Assembly (NCBI RefSeq): GCF_000281085.1
Contig: NZ_JH767527.1
Location: 211,617-268,427, forward strand
Source: Catenovulum agarivorans YM01
Lineage (GTDB): Bacteria > Pseudomonadota > Gammaproteobacteria > Enterobacterales > Alteromonadaceae
Length of the DNA stretch: 56,811 nucleotides
Direction of reading: 5' to 3'
A program made the position numbers and the translations under genes. The notes below the pieces were generated by a model, which was given only the letters and a program-made list of their open reading frames with translations, was not told the DNA's origin and searched no databases. Below are positions 9,348 to 18,413 of the stretch, piece by piece. Every line of letters begins with the position of its first letter. Position 1 is the stretch's first letter.

Positions 9348-10847
9348 GTGAAAGACACACAAGAACTAACAAAAATAATTATTGTGGGTGGTGGCACTGC
9401 AGGCTGGATGACTGCTGCAGCTTTTATCAACCGACTTCCAAAAAACTTCTGCCAAATAACACTTATCGAATCTTCACAAATTGGTAGTGTTGGTGTAGGT
9501 GAATCAACCATTCCGCATATTCGTCAATTTAATCAAAATTTAGGAATAGACGAAAAAACTTTTATTCAACAAACTGACGCCAGTTTTAAATTAGGTATTC
9601 GCTTTCGCAATTGGCGACAAATTGGTGATGATTATATTCATCCGTTTGGTGAAGTCGGGGCTATCACTAATGGTATCGAGTTTCATCATTATTGGGCTAG
9701 AGCGCAACAATTAGGGCTGGAGAGTGACTTTGAAGACTTCTCTCTGCTTGCAAAAGCTTCACGCCAAGGTTTATTTTCAGATCCTGCTATTGTAAACCAA
9801 AGTCAATTTTGCAATTACGCATATTCTTACCATTTAGATGCAACTAAATTCGCGCATTATTTAAAAAACTATGCAATTGAGCGTGGTGTTAGTCACATAG
9901 ATGCTAAAGTCATTAGCGTCGAACAAAACGATGTCGGTGACATTACTAGTATAGAGTTGGATAACGACACTCAGCTCTCTGCCGATATATTTATCGACTG
10001 TAGTGGTTTTTCCAGCATTTTATTGGGTAAAACACTCAATAGTGATTTTGAAGACTGGTCACATTGGTTACCAACCAACAAAGCCATAGTTGCACAATCT
10101 GAGCTAGTTGAGCACAGCTTGCCTTTAACAACAGCAACCGCGCTTCCAGCAGGTTGGCAATGGCAAATTCCGATAAAACAACGTATGGGCAATGGCCATG
10201 TGTATTGTGATAGTTATATGTCGGACGATGAAGCTGCCAACTTGTTTAGGCAAAATATAAAAAGTAAATTGATTACAGAGCCTAGGCTATTGTCTTTTAA
10301 AGCTGGTGTACGCCCTCAATCATGGAAAAATAATTGTATCGGTATTGGCTTATCAGCGGGCTTTTTAGAGCCATTAGAATCAACCAGTATTTATTTAATT
10401 CAGCATTCTATCTTTAAGTTTTTAGAGTACTTTCCGAACAAACAGAATATGCAGGCTGAGCGCCAACAATTTAATGACGAAATAAACAAAACCTACCAGA
10501 CCATTCGTGACTTTATTATTTTGCATTACAACTTAAATAACCGAGATGATAATGGTTTCTGGGTGCATCAGCGCCAAATGGAACTACCAGAATCGCTTAC
10601 ATTTAAAAAAGGTTTGTTTGCAGAATCTGGTCGGGTTAAACCAGGTCAGTTTGGAGTATGGCCGTCAGTTTGTATTGGACAAGGCTTAACCCCGCAATAC
10701 CCAGATGCTAGAATTAATTACCTAAGCAAACAACAGCTCGAAGAATTTTTGCGCCAAGAAAAACAAAAAATTGCGCAAACATTAAAACAATTACCACCTG
10801 CGCATGAATACCTAACAAAGATTTACCAGGAGGTGAGTTGTGACTAA
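9348..10847 (+). CDS. Flavin-dependent tryptophan-halogenase family protein, catalytic residues intact
   Basis: This is an FAD-binding protein of the tryptophan 7-halogenase family (499 aa). It starts at GTG 9348. The N-terminal dinucleotide fold is 'IIVGGGTAGWMTAA' (residues 11-24). The catalytic lysine corresponds to K81 in FKLGIRF, the halogenase signature WxWxIP is W270-Q-W-Q-I-P275, and the conserved glutamate is E344 in EPLESTS. Family members of this type are often encoded beside TonB receptors in sugar loci of Caulobacter, Xanthomonas and Alteromonadales, and no halogenated product is known for most of them. Its partner gene overlaps by 8 bp. No flavin reductase is seen nearby. All visible signatures predict an active flavoprotein; the substrate and any halogenation are unknown. 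Confidence 0.85.
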   Translation: MKDTQELTKIIIVGGGTAGWMTAAAFINRLPKNFCQITLIESSQIGSVGVGESTIPHIRQFNQNLGIDEKTFIQQTDASFKLGIRFRNWRQIGDDYIHPFGEVGAITNGIEFHHYWARAQQLGLESDFEDFSLLAKASRQGLFSDPAIVNQSQFCNYAYSYHLDATKFAHYLKNYAIERGVSHIDAKVISVEQNDVGDITSIELDNDTQLSADIFIDCSGFSSILLGKTLNSDFEDWSHWLPTNKAIVAQSELVEHSLPLTTATALPAGWQWQIPIKQRMGNGHVYCDSYMSDDEAANLFRQNIKSKLITEPRLLSFKAGVRPQSWKNNCIGIGLSAGFLEPLESTSIYLIQHSIFKFLEYFPNKQNMQAERQQFNDEINKTYQTIRDFIILHYNLNNRDDNGFWVHQRQMELPESLTFKKGLFAESGRVKPGQFGVWPSVCIGQGLTPQYPDARINYLSKQQLEEFLRQEKQKIAQTLKQLPPAHEYLTKIYQEVSCD

Positions 10848-12222
10848 TGCCGAGCAAATTAGCAATATAGTAGTAATTGGTGGCAGTTACAAAGCTTGGT
10901 TTAGCGCTATGGTGTTGGCTAGAGCATGCGCACCACTGAGTAAAGTAACTGTGATTAATTTACCTACTGAGCGCAACTTAGTTGATCTATCTTTTGTTAC
11001 CGATAGTCAGTTTATTGATTTACATAAAAACTTGGGCATCAACCTCACACACTTATTAAAAACGGGGGCAGCCCAGACTTACTCGGCAGTTCAATACCAA
11101 AATTATTTTGATACTGAAAATACCACTATAGGTTTAGATTTAGAATTACCCACTTTCAGAACTATAGAGCTTCACCACGTGCTTGCTAGTTCTGACTCCA
11201 CTGAGTTAGCTAATTATTCTTATGCAGCACAAGCGGCTTTAAATAACAAACTCATTCTACCAAGTGGCAAACAGGGACATATAAGCAACAGCTTTCAGAT
11301 TGGTTTACAAATGGATGGCGCGTCTTATGTTCAATTTGCGACCGGCGCTTGCCAACAAATGGGGGCGCAGTGTTTTAGTCAAGAAATTGCAGCTATTGTA
11401 AAGGACGATAACACAGGGTTAATTAAACAAATTAGCCTAGTCGATGGTACCAATCTAAATGCAGATCTTATTATAGATTGCAGTTGGAATAGTCGTTTTA
11501 GTCAAAAGTATTTCAGCAGTAAGTGGCAAACGTTAGCTGGTGAGGATGTAAGTCACACAAAGATGCAAACTTGCGTGCAGACTAAACAAGCGATAGAACA
11601 GCACCAACAGCCGATTAACAAGCACTTGGTTGTGCAGAAACAAACAGCAAATACTAGCAACAAAAATACACTTGGTTTGCAGCAACAATTTAGCTGCAAC
11701 GGTTTTGTTGTAACCAATGAATATATAGCAGAATCAAGGACAAACTTATCGCAGAATGCAAAAGTTATTGAATACCAAATAGGGCGAATAGATAAGGTGT
11801 TTAGCGGCAATCTATGTTCATTAGGCGCGATTGCTCAATTTGATAAACCTATTTTTGCCAACAGTTTGTTAATGGTTAGAGCGTTAACCTATTTATTAGA
11901 AAACTTTCCAAACAAACAACATAGTCCGTTTAATCGTGAATATCTAAACGAGTTAATTGAAAAGGATATTAGCGAGCTTTATCAATTTTACTCAGTGCAT
12001 GATCCAGAATTATCAAATTCAGCAGAGCTGCTGGTTGCGTTTTTCTGTGCAAGTGGCCGAGTAGAGCGTCAATTAAACCCGATAATTCCATATCAAAGGT
12101 GGATAAACCATTTAGCCGCCTTATATCCAGCTTATCAAGTTGAGCCTATGGTCAAAACATTCAGTCGGGCGGAAATAGAAGATTTTTTAGTCAGCGTAAA
12201 AGAGCGAATTAAACAATTATAA
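10840..12222 (+). CDS. Degenerate halogenase-family paralogue, catalytic residues lost
   Basis: This is a 460-residue relative of the upstream halogenase. The GTG start at 10840 lies inside the end of that gene (8-bp overlap) and follows a near-perfect Shine-Dalgarno AGGAGGTGA (10829-10837), so the two are translationally coupled. Aligned to its neighbour, GGGTAGW has become GGSYKAW (residues 14-20), the lysine position is S82 (TYSAVQY in place of FKLGIRF), the WxWxIP motif is absent, and EPLESTS is replaced by DKPIFAN. The 'NFPNKQ' segment and overall length are conserved, so it is not simply decayed and has no stops or frameshifts. It may be a structural or regulatory partner forming a heterodimer with the active member. 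No catalytic function can be assigned. Confidence 0.75.
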   Translation: MTNAEQISNIVVIGGSYKAWFSAMVLARACAPLSKVTVINLPTERNLVDLSFVTDSQFIDLHKNLGINLTHLLKTGAAQTYSAVQYQNYFDTENTTIGLDLELPTFRTIELHHVLASSDSTELANYSYAAQAALNNKLILPSGKQGHISNSFQIGLQMDGASYVQFATGACQQMGAQCFSQEIAAIVKDDNTGLIKQISLVDGTNLNADLIIDCSWNSRFSQKYFSSKWQTLAGEDVSHTKMQTCVQTKQAIEQHQQPINKHLVVQKQTANTSNKNTLGLQQQFSCNGFVVTNEYIAESRTNLSQNAKVIEYQIGRIDKVFSGNLCSLGAIAQFDKPIFANSLLMVRALTYLLENFPNKQHSPFNREYLNELIEKDISELYQFYSVHDPELSNSAELLVAFFCASGRVERQLNPIIPYQRWINHLAALYPAYQVEPMVKTFSRAEIEDFLVSVKERIKQL

Positions 12223-12258
12223 TAAAAATTCGTAATCCTTTTACTAAATTTACCATTC

Positions 12259-12278
12259 TGTTTGTGTAAACGTAAACA
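12259..12278 (+). promoter_or_regulatory. Imperfect palindrome before the GH35 gene, possible operator
   Basis: TGTTTGTGTAAACGTAAACA has TGTTT and AAACA outer arms and an internal GTAAACGTAAAC repeat. It lies in the 99-bp gap between the halogenase pair and GH35, 44 bp before the GTG start. It resembles LacI/AraC-type operators and could support a second promoter. This is inference only. Confidence 0.3.
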
Positions 12279-12321
12279 GGCTGATAACTTTATTATTACA
12301 TATCACATGGGAGCAAAATCA

Positions 12322-14058
12322 GTGTTGGTTTCAAAATTATCAAATAAAGTAAAAGCAACCGTCGCTTGTTTAGCTGGTGCAGCCATTTTATTGGGCTGTA
12401 GTGCTACGCAAAATACAGTTGTAAGTAAAAAACATAATTCTACTGAGTTACCAAAATTAATAACTAAAAATGGTAAACACATGTTAGAGGTGGATGGCGA
12501 ACCGTTTTTAATGTTGGCGGCGCAAACCAATAACTCGGCAAATTACCCTTCACAATTCAAGCATATTTGGCCTGTAGTAAAACAAATGCATGCAAATACT
12601 TTAGGTATTCCAGTAGCTTGGGAGCAAATTGAGCCAAATGAAGGGGAGTTTGATTTTAGTTATTTAGACGCTTTAATTTCGCAAGCAAATGAAAACGATA
12701 TCAAGGTTGTTTTGTTATGGTTTGCAACATGGAAGAACAATGCACCGCATTATGCGCCAGCTTGGGTTAAAACAAATAACCAACGTTTTCCACGAGTTAT
12801 GACTAAAGATGGCAAAACACTTAACTCGTTATCACCTTTGGGTAAAAACACTTTAGAAGCCGACAAAAAGGCATTTAAACGTTTAATGACTTATTTACGT
12901 GATAACGATCCAACCAATACAGTTATTTTAGTGCAAGTACAAAACGAAGTCGGAACTTACGGCTCAAAACGCGACTTTTCGCCTCTTGCGCAAAAAGCAT
13001 TTGAGCAAGCAGTACCAGCAAATCTAGTTAAAAAATTAGGCGTTAAACCAGGTACTTGGGCGGAAACATTCGGTAAAGACGCAGATGAATTTTTCCACGC
13101 TTGGCATATCGGCCGCTATGTAGATGAAATAGCCGCAGCGGGTAAACAAATTAAAAACTTGCCAATGAATGTAAACGTTGCCCTAAGAAATCCGTTCCAT
13201 CCAGGTGATTGGTATTCAATGGGTGGTGCAACTGACAATGTGCTCGATTTATGGAAAGAAGCTGCGCCAAATATCGATATGATTTCGCCGGATATTTATT
13301 TCCGCGACTACAAAACCGTCACCAAAGTTTTAGAGTTATATGCTAGAGCAGATAACCCATTATTTGTCGCTGAAATTGGTAACGACCAACCATACGCTAG
13401 ATATTTCTTTGAAACTTTAGGCCATCAAGGCATTGGTTTTGCGCCATTCGGTATGGACTACACAGACTATGTCAACTACCCACTTGGCGCTGAGGTGTTT
13501 AACGACGAGATTATTAATACCTTTGCTGAAAACTACGTGATGATGAAACCATTTGCTAAACAATGGGCGCGTTTGAGCTTTGAAGGCAATGTTTGGGGTG
13601 TCGCTGAGCCGCACGATACTTTTGGCAAAAAACAAGAAGTGTGGAATGCAAAATCAACCGATAGCGAGCCAACTAACGAAGAGCGCAAAGAAAACGCACA
13701 TAAATACACGCAGAATTTAGATTTAGGCCGTTGGAATGCAGAAGTAACTTACGGGCGTGAAATGTTTTGGGTTGCACCACCAAAAGGTAATAACCCAGCA
13801 TCGGGCGGCGCGCTTATCGCACAGTTATCTGATGATGAATACTTAATTACAGGTTATCGCTCACGTGTAACTTTGTCGGCGTCGGACGAAATTTCAGATA
13901 ACCCATACATGATTGATAGAGTTGAAGAAGGTTATTTTAATCAAGAAGGCGAGTGGGTAATGGAGCGCGTATGGAACGGCGACCAAACCGACTGGGGCTT
14001 TAACTTCACCTCAACGCCACATTTACTCAAAGTAAAAATGGCCTCGTACAAATTATAA
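12322..14058 (+). CDS. GH35 beta-galactosidase lipoprotein (DUF5597 C-terminal domain)
   Basis: This enzyme removes terminal beta-galactose, inferred to be from xyloglucan side chains. I chose GTG 12322 because GGGAGCAAAATCA-GTG repeats the exact spacing seen before the next gene (GGAGCAAAAACA-ATG); a longer frame to 12262 would bury the signal peptide. The product is 578 aa with a lipobox ending LLGC (+2 Ser, so predicted outer-membrane sorting). The TIM barrel opens with 'LEVDGEPFLMLAAQTNNSA'. The acid/base is E209 in QNEVGTYG and the nucleophile is E351 in VAEIGN. The C-terminal region (from ~residue 390) fits DUF5597, as in Cellvibrio japonicus Bgl35A-type enzymes. The next gene (GH31) is 30 bp away. 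Confidence 0.9.
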   Translation: MLVSKLSNKVKATVACLAGAAILLGCSATQNTVVSKKHNSTELPKLITKNGKHMLEVDGEPFLMLAAQTNNSANYPSQFKHIWPVVKQMHANTLGIPVAWEQIEPNEGEFDFSYLDALISQANENDIKVVLLWFATWKNNAPHYAPAWVKTNNQRFPRVMTKDGKTLNSLSPLGKNTLEADKKAFKRLMTYLRDNDPTNTVILVQVQNEVGTYGSKRDFSPLAQKAFEQAVPANLVKKLGVKPGTWAETFGKDADEFFHAWHIGRYVDEIAAAGKQIKNLPMNVNVALRNPFHPGDWYSMGGATDNVLDLWKEAAPNIDMISPDIYFRDYKTVTKVLELYARADNPLFVAEIGNDQPYARYFFETLGHQGIGFAPFGMDYTDYVNYPLGAEVFNDEIINTFAENYVMMKPFAKQWARLSFEGNVWGVAEPHDTFGKKQEVWNAKSTDSEPTNEERKENAHKYTQNLDLGRWNAEVTYGREMFWVAPPKGNNPASGGALIAQLSDDEYLITGYRSRVTLSASDEISDNPYMIDRVEEGYFNQEGEWVMERVWNGDQTDWGFNFTSTPHLLKVKMASYKL

Positions 14059-14088
14059 AAAAGACGACATGCTTTTGGAGCAAAAACA

Positions 14089-17025
14089 ATGAAATTAAAC
14101 CGTATAACACAAGCCGTGGTTGCTGCTGGTTTACCACTAATGATGCTAGCGGGCTGTGGTTCTGACAGCTCAACAGCAAGCAGCCAGCAATCGCAACAAA
14201 CAAAGCAGCTAGGTAGCTACCAACAAACCGACACGGGTTTAGTGGTTACCTTGGCTGACAGCGCAGCTAAAAAAGTACAACTAACGGTTATTAATGACAA
14301 AATAATCCGTGTTACTGCAACACCACATAAAGATTTATCTTATGTACCTGAAAGTTTAATGGTTAAAGCTCAGCCAGCAGGCAAGTTTAGCGTTAAACAA
14401 CAAGGTGATACAGTTGAATTGGCCACCGCTAAAGTAACAGCGATAGTGTCGTTAGCAGACGGCCAAGTGAGTTTTAAAAACGACAAAGGTGAAGTTGTCT
14501 TAAACGGCAGTAACGGCGGTGAATTTGCACCAGTTACCAAAAATCCATGGAAAGCGGACGAAAAATCTTATGCAGTTCGCCAACAATGGAACAAAGGCTC
14601 TGAAGAAGGTTTATTTGGTTTAGGCCAACACCAAAACGGTCAAGTAAACTATTCAGGTGAAAACGTTGAGTTATCGACTGGTAACTTAGTGATCACCATT
14701 CCATTTGTAGTATCTACGCGCAATTACGGTGTGCTTTGGGACAATGCGTCAATCACTAACTTTGGTGATCCAGAAAGCGCAACACCACTTCATCAAGATC
14801 TAGATTTATACGATGCCAACGGCAACAAAGGTGGTTTAACCGCTAAGTATTACGACGGCGACAAACTGTTATTTACCCGTGTCGAGTCAGATCCTGATTA
14901 CCAATACCTTGCCAATAACAATATTCGTGAATATCCATTCCCACGTGAACTTGGTGATGTAAAACAACCAAGAGTTGAGTGGCAGGGTTACATTAAAGCG
15001 AAAAAATCTGGCATGCATAAGTTTAGAATGTATAACTCAGGTTATGCCAAGTTAACTATCGACGGCCAAGAGTTATTAGATAGATGGCGTATGAACTGGA
15101 ACCCTTGGTACCACGATACGCAAATTGAATTGGAAGAAGAGAAGAAAACACCAATCAATATTTCTTGGAATTCGCAAGGTGGTTACTTCCGCTTATTACA
15201 CAATGAACCACGTGCATTCGACGAGCAATATTCTCTTTCATTCGCGTCTGAATCAGGTAAAGCAATAGATTACTATTTTGTTGCTGGTGAAAATACCGAC
15301 GAAGTTATCTCCGGTTACCGTCACTTAACGGGCAAATCAGTTATGTTGCCAAAATGGGTGTATGGTTTCTGGCAAAGTCGTGAGCGTTATAAAAACCAAC
15401 AAGAGTTAGTTGATGTAGTTAAAGAATACCGAGAGCGCGAAATTCCAATCGATAATATCGTTTTGGATTGGTCTTATTGGCCACAGGACGCTTGGGGTAG
15501 CCATGATTTTGACAAAGAGCACTTCCCAAATCCGAAGAAGATGATTGATGAAGTTCATGATCTGAACACCAACATTATGATCTCGGTTTGGCCTAAGTTT
15601 TATTCAACAACAGATAACTATAAAGAGTTTGATGAAAAAGGTTATATGTTGAATAAAAACGTCGATATTGAAGGCAACCGTGACTGGATAGGCCCAGGTT
15701 ATTTAAATGGTTTCTACGACCCGTATCCAGAAGAGTCACAAGAAATTTTCTGGCGTCAATTAAATAAAAAACTCAATGTATTGGGGATAGATGCATGGTG
15801 GTTAGACGCCTCTGAGCCAGATATTCATTCAAACTTATCACCGCGTAAGCGCAAAGAAATAATGAGCCCACAATCTATTGGATCTGGTACTGAATATTTC
15901 AATTCATATGCACTCGCTCATGCTGAAGGTGTATACAAAGGTGAACGAGTAACTGATGCGCATAAACGCTCGTTTATTTTAACCCGCTCTGGTTTTGGTG
16001 GTATTCAACGCACAGGCTCAGCAATTTGGAGTGGTGATACGGTTCCACGTTGGTCAAACTTAAAAGAACAAATTTCTGCTGGTATCAGTGTTGGTTTAGC
16101 GGGTATGCCAAACTGGACCTTTGATATTGGTGGTTTCACCCCTGAAGACCATTTGCGTTGGACATCAAAAGGTGCGGTTGGTCATTTCTCTGGTTTAGAT
16201 GAAAAAGACATTCCAAACTGGCAAGAATTGAATGTGCGTTGGTTCCAATTTGGCGCGTTTTCTCCAATGTTCCGTTCACATGGTCAAAACCCTTATCGCG
16301 AAATATTTAATATCGCGGACGAAGGTAGCGAAGCATACGAAAGCATGGTGTATTACACCAAACTACGTTATCGCTTAATGCCTTATATCTATAGTGAAGC
16401 AGGCCACATGTATCATTTAGACGATACTTTAATGCGTGGTTTAGTGATGGACTTCCCACACGATAAAACTGCGATTAACTTAACAGAACAATATATGTTT
16501 GGTCCGTCTTTCTTAGTTGCGCCAGTAACTGACTTTAAAGCGCGTGATTGGGACGTTTATTTACCAAGCCAAACCAATTGGTATGACTTCTATACTGGTA
16601 AAGCATACCAAGGTGGCCAAAGCGTTAAGGTGGATGCACCACTTGGCATAATGCCTTTGTTTGTTAAAGCTGGCTCTATTGTACCTACTGGCCCTGAAAT
16701 TCAGCACGTATTTGACAAAACCAACGGTGAAATTACCTTAAATGTTTATACAGGTGCAGACGGTACATACGCCTACTATGAAGATGATGGTAAGAGTTAT
16801 AACTACGAAAAAGGTGAATATCTATTTATCGATATGAGTTATGACGATGCTAAAGGCGAATTAACCATAGGTGAGCAAAAAGGCCAATACCAAGGTATGC
16901 CGAGCACACGCAAAATTAACGTGCGTTGGATCAGCGGTGAGTCTGACAATGCTGCAAACTTTGATAAAAGTGTTGTAACTAGCATTGAATACACAGGCAA
17001 AGCTGTAACTGTAAAACGTAGTTAA
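14089..17025 (+). CDS. GH31 alpha-xylosidase lipoprotein with inserted PA14 domain
   Basis: This exo-acting enzyme removes the non-reducing-end alpha-1,6-xylose of xyloglucan oligosaccharides. The product is 978 aa with a lipobox (LAGC, +2 Gly). After the N-terminal beta domain there is an inserted PA14-like domain at ~residues 245-390 ('GLTAKYYDGDKLLF' to 'GYFRLLHNE'), the hallmark of Cellvibrio Xyl31A-type alpha-xylosidases. The (beta/alpha)8 barrel carries the nucleophile D573 in WWLDASEPD and the acid/base D650 in WSGDTVP. C-terminal beta domains follow. It is 30 bp after GH35, with a good Shine-Dalgarno (GGAG). A hairpin follows at 17035-17063. Alpha-glucosidase is the alternative GH31 activity, but the PA14 insert and locus favour xylosidase. 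Confidence 0.92.
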   Translation: MKLNRITQAVVAAGLPLMMLAGCGSDSSTASSQQSQQTKQLGSYQQTDTGLVVTLADSAAKKVQLTVINDKIIRVTATPHKDLSYVPESLMVKAQPAGKFSVKQQGDTVELATAKVTAIVSLADGQVSFKNDKGEVVLNGSNGGEFAPVTKNPWKADEKSYAVRQQWNKGSEEGLFGLGQHQNGQVNYSGENVELSTGNLVITIPFVVSTRNYGVLWDNASITNFGDPESATPLHQDLDLYDANGNKGGLTAKYYDGDKLLFTRVESDPDYQYLANNNIREYPFPRELGDVKQPRVEWQGYIKAKKSGMHKFRMYNSGYAKLTIDGQELLDRWRMNWNPWYHDTQIELEEEKKTPINISWNSQGGYFRLLHNEPRAFDEQYSLSFASESGKAIDYYFVAGENTDEVISGYRHLTGKSVMLPKWVYGFWQSRERYKNQQELVDVVKEYREREIPIDNIVLDWSYWPQDAWGSHDFDKEHFPNPKKMIDEVHDLNTNIMISVWPKFYSTTDNYKEFDEKGYMLNKNVDIEGNRDWIGPGYLNGFYDPYPEESQEIFWRQLNKKLNVLGIDAWWLDASEPDIHSNLSPRKRKEIMSPQSIGSGTEYFNSYALAHAEGVYKGERVTDAHKRSFILTRSGFGGIQRTGSAIWSGDTVPRWSNLKEQISAGISVGLAGMPNWTFDIGGFTPEDHLRWTSKGAVGHFSGLDEKDIPNWQELNVRWFQFGAFSPMFRSHGQNPYREIFNIADEGSEAYESMVYYTKLRYRLMPYIYSEAGHMYHLDDTLMRGLVMDFPHDKTAINLTEQYMFGPSFLVAPVTDFKARDWDVYLPSQTNWYDFYTGKAYQGGQSVKVDAPLGIMPLFVKAGSIVPTGPEIQHVFDKTNGEITLNVYTGADGTYAYYEDDGKSYNYEKGEYLFIDMSYDDAKGELTIGEQKGQYQGMPSTRKINVRWISGESDNAANFDKSVVTSIEYTGKAVTVKRS

Positions 17026-17034
17026 AAAGAAAGG

Positions 17035-17063
17035 CTGATAGGCAGGCCCAACCTGTCTATCAG
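17035..17063 (+). terminator. Intra-operon hairpin after the GH31 gene
   Basis: CTGATAGGCAGG (17035-17046) pairs with CCTGTCTATCAG (17052-17063) with one G-U pair and a 5-nt loop, followed by TTATTTGGCTTTT. It is a possible weak terminator or attenuator inside the operon, 24 bp before the SGNH gene. Confidence 0.5.
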
Positions 17064-17087
17064 TTATTTGGCTTTTAAAGGTTAAAT

Positions 17088-18383
17088 ATGAAATTTAAGA
17101 CTTTGCTGGCAGCAGTTGCTATAACCCAAACTCTAGTTGGCTGTGGGTTAACTGCAAATAATACAGTTCAGCCGCTGCAACCCATTGTTATCGATAATAG
17201 CGCTGCGTATCAACTACTAGTGCGCAACCATGAAAAATCCGTGAATTGGACAGGTGCTGTGCATCAACTGACCAAACAAATTGATGGCGATAAAATTCAA
17301 TTTACTAAAGCAAGTTTTCAGCAATCAACTCAAAGTTATTCACTTGATTTTGCGCATAGCTGGCACAGTGCAATTGCGTTTGAAAGTCCGCAGGGTGTTG
17401 ATTTAACACCGTACTTGGCGAATGGTGTTTTATCGTTAGACATGCAAGTAAACAATACGCAAAAAGCTGCACTTAATTTAGTTATGCATTGTGGTGAAAA
17501 CTGCGTTGGCAAATTGCGTTTACGCGAATGGGCGCAGCAATATGACGGTTTAGGTTGGCAGCAACTGAATATACCGCTGAGTTGTTTTATTCAAGCTGAT
17601 AATGATGTAAGCAAGATTCAACAAGTCTTCACAGTTGAAGGTGATGGTGTCGGCGAAGTTGAGTTTAAAAATATTCATATTAACACTGACAAAACGGCAA
17701 ATTTCTCTTGTCCTGATGCAGCAAGTCTTTCAACAACACCAGGTATTTTAAATGAATACTGGGCGGTTGATTGGTGGATGGACAGGCATCAAGAAAAACT
17801 TCAAGCTAATAAGAACGGCGTAGAATTAGTATTGATTGGCGATTCAATTACCCATGGTTGGGAGAAAGAAGGGGCAGAGGTTTGGCACCAAAATTTTGCT
17901 GATATCAATACACTCAATTTAGGTTTTTCAGGTGACAGAACCGAAAATGTATTGTGGCGCTTGAATCAAGGTGAGTTAGATGGGGCAAAACCTAAACTTA
18001 TCCAAATTATGTTAGGCACTAATAATACTGGCCATCGCATGGAAAAACCTGAGTATGTCGCTAAGGGTATTCGAGCTGTATTAGATAAACTCAAACAAAT
18101 AACCCCAGATAGTCAGGTTTTGATATTAGCCATATTCCCGCGCGGTAAAGACCAAACAGATATGGCACGGCAAAACAATCAAGCGATTAACTTGTTACTC
18201 AAACAACTCGCAGATGAATACCAAGCTGAATTTGCCAATATCAATTCAGTGTTTTTAACCGAAAACGGCCAATTAACCGAACAAATAATGCCAGATTTAC
18301 TCCATCCTAATGCGCGAGGATATGCGCTTTGGGCCGAGCAACTACAACCTTATGTTGAACGTTACATTCGTAACCTTCGCTAA
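17088..18383 (+). CDS. SGNH/GDSL esterase lipoprotein with N-terminal ExoP-like domain, probable xyloglucan acetylesterase
   Basis: This is a 431-residue lipoprotein (lipobox LVGC). Residues ~32-200 form a beta-sandwich that is clearly related to the C-terminal domain of the GH3 enzyme two genes downstream; both share 'LSxDxxV', a paired C-x-x-x-C ('HCGENC' here, 'NCGNNC' in GH3), 'WxxxxxxLSCF' and a closing 'F-x-N-I'. Residues ~235-431 are an SGNH hydrolase: S253 in GDSITHGW, the block II glycine in GFSGDRT, GTNN in block III, and D403/H406 in DLLHPNARGY. The inferred role is deacetylation of acetylated galactosyl groups, by analogy with esterases in other xyloglucan loci. It is 30 bp from the next gene. 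The hydrolase fold is certain, the substrate is not. Confidence 0.82.
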   Translation: MKFKTLLAAVAITQTLVGCGLTANNTVQPLQPIVIDNSAAYQLLVRNHEKSVNWTGAVHQLTKQIDGDKIQFTKASFQQSTQSYSLDFAHSWHSAIAFESPQGVDLTPYLANGVLSLDMQVNNTQKAALNLVMHCGENCVGKLRLREWAQQYDGLGWQQLNIPLSCFIQADNDVSKIQQVFTVEGDGVGEVEFKNIHINTDKTANFSCPDAASLSTTPGILNEYWAVDWWMDRHQEKLQANKNGVELVLIGDSITHGWEKEGAEVWHQNFADINTLNLGFSGDRTENVLWRLNQGELDGAKPKLIQIMLGTNNTGHRMEKPEYVAKGIRAVLDKLKQITPDSQVLILAIFPRGKDQTDMARQNNQAINLLLKQLADEYQAEFANINSVFLTENGQLTEQIMPDLLHPNARGYALWAEQLQPYVERYIRNLR

Positions 18384-18413
18384 AATGGTTTAACGCTAAG
18401 TGAGTTTTATTTT

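Noticed and set aside
12262-12321. Longer N-terminus of the GH35 protein starting at 12262
   Set aside because: It would place 20 hydrophilic residues before the lipoprotein signal; the GTG at 12322 has a ribosome site with the same spacing as the next gene.
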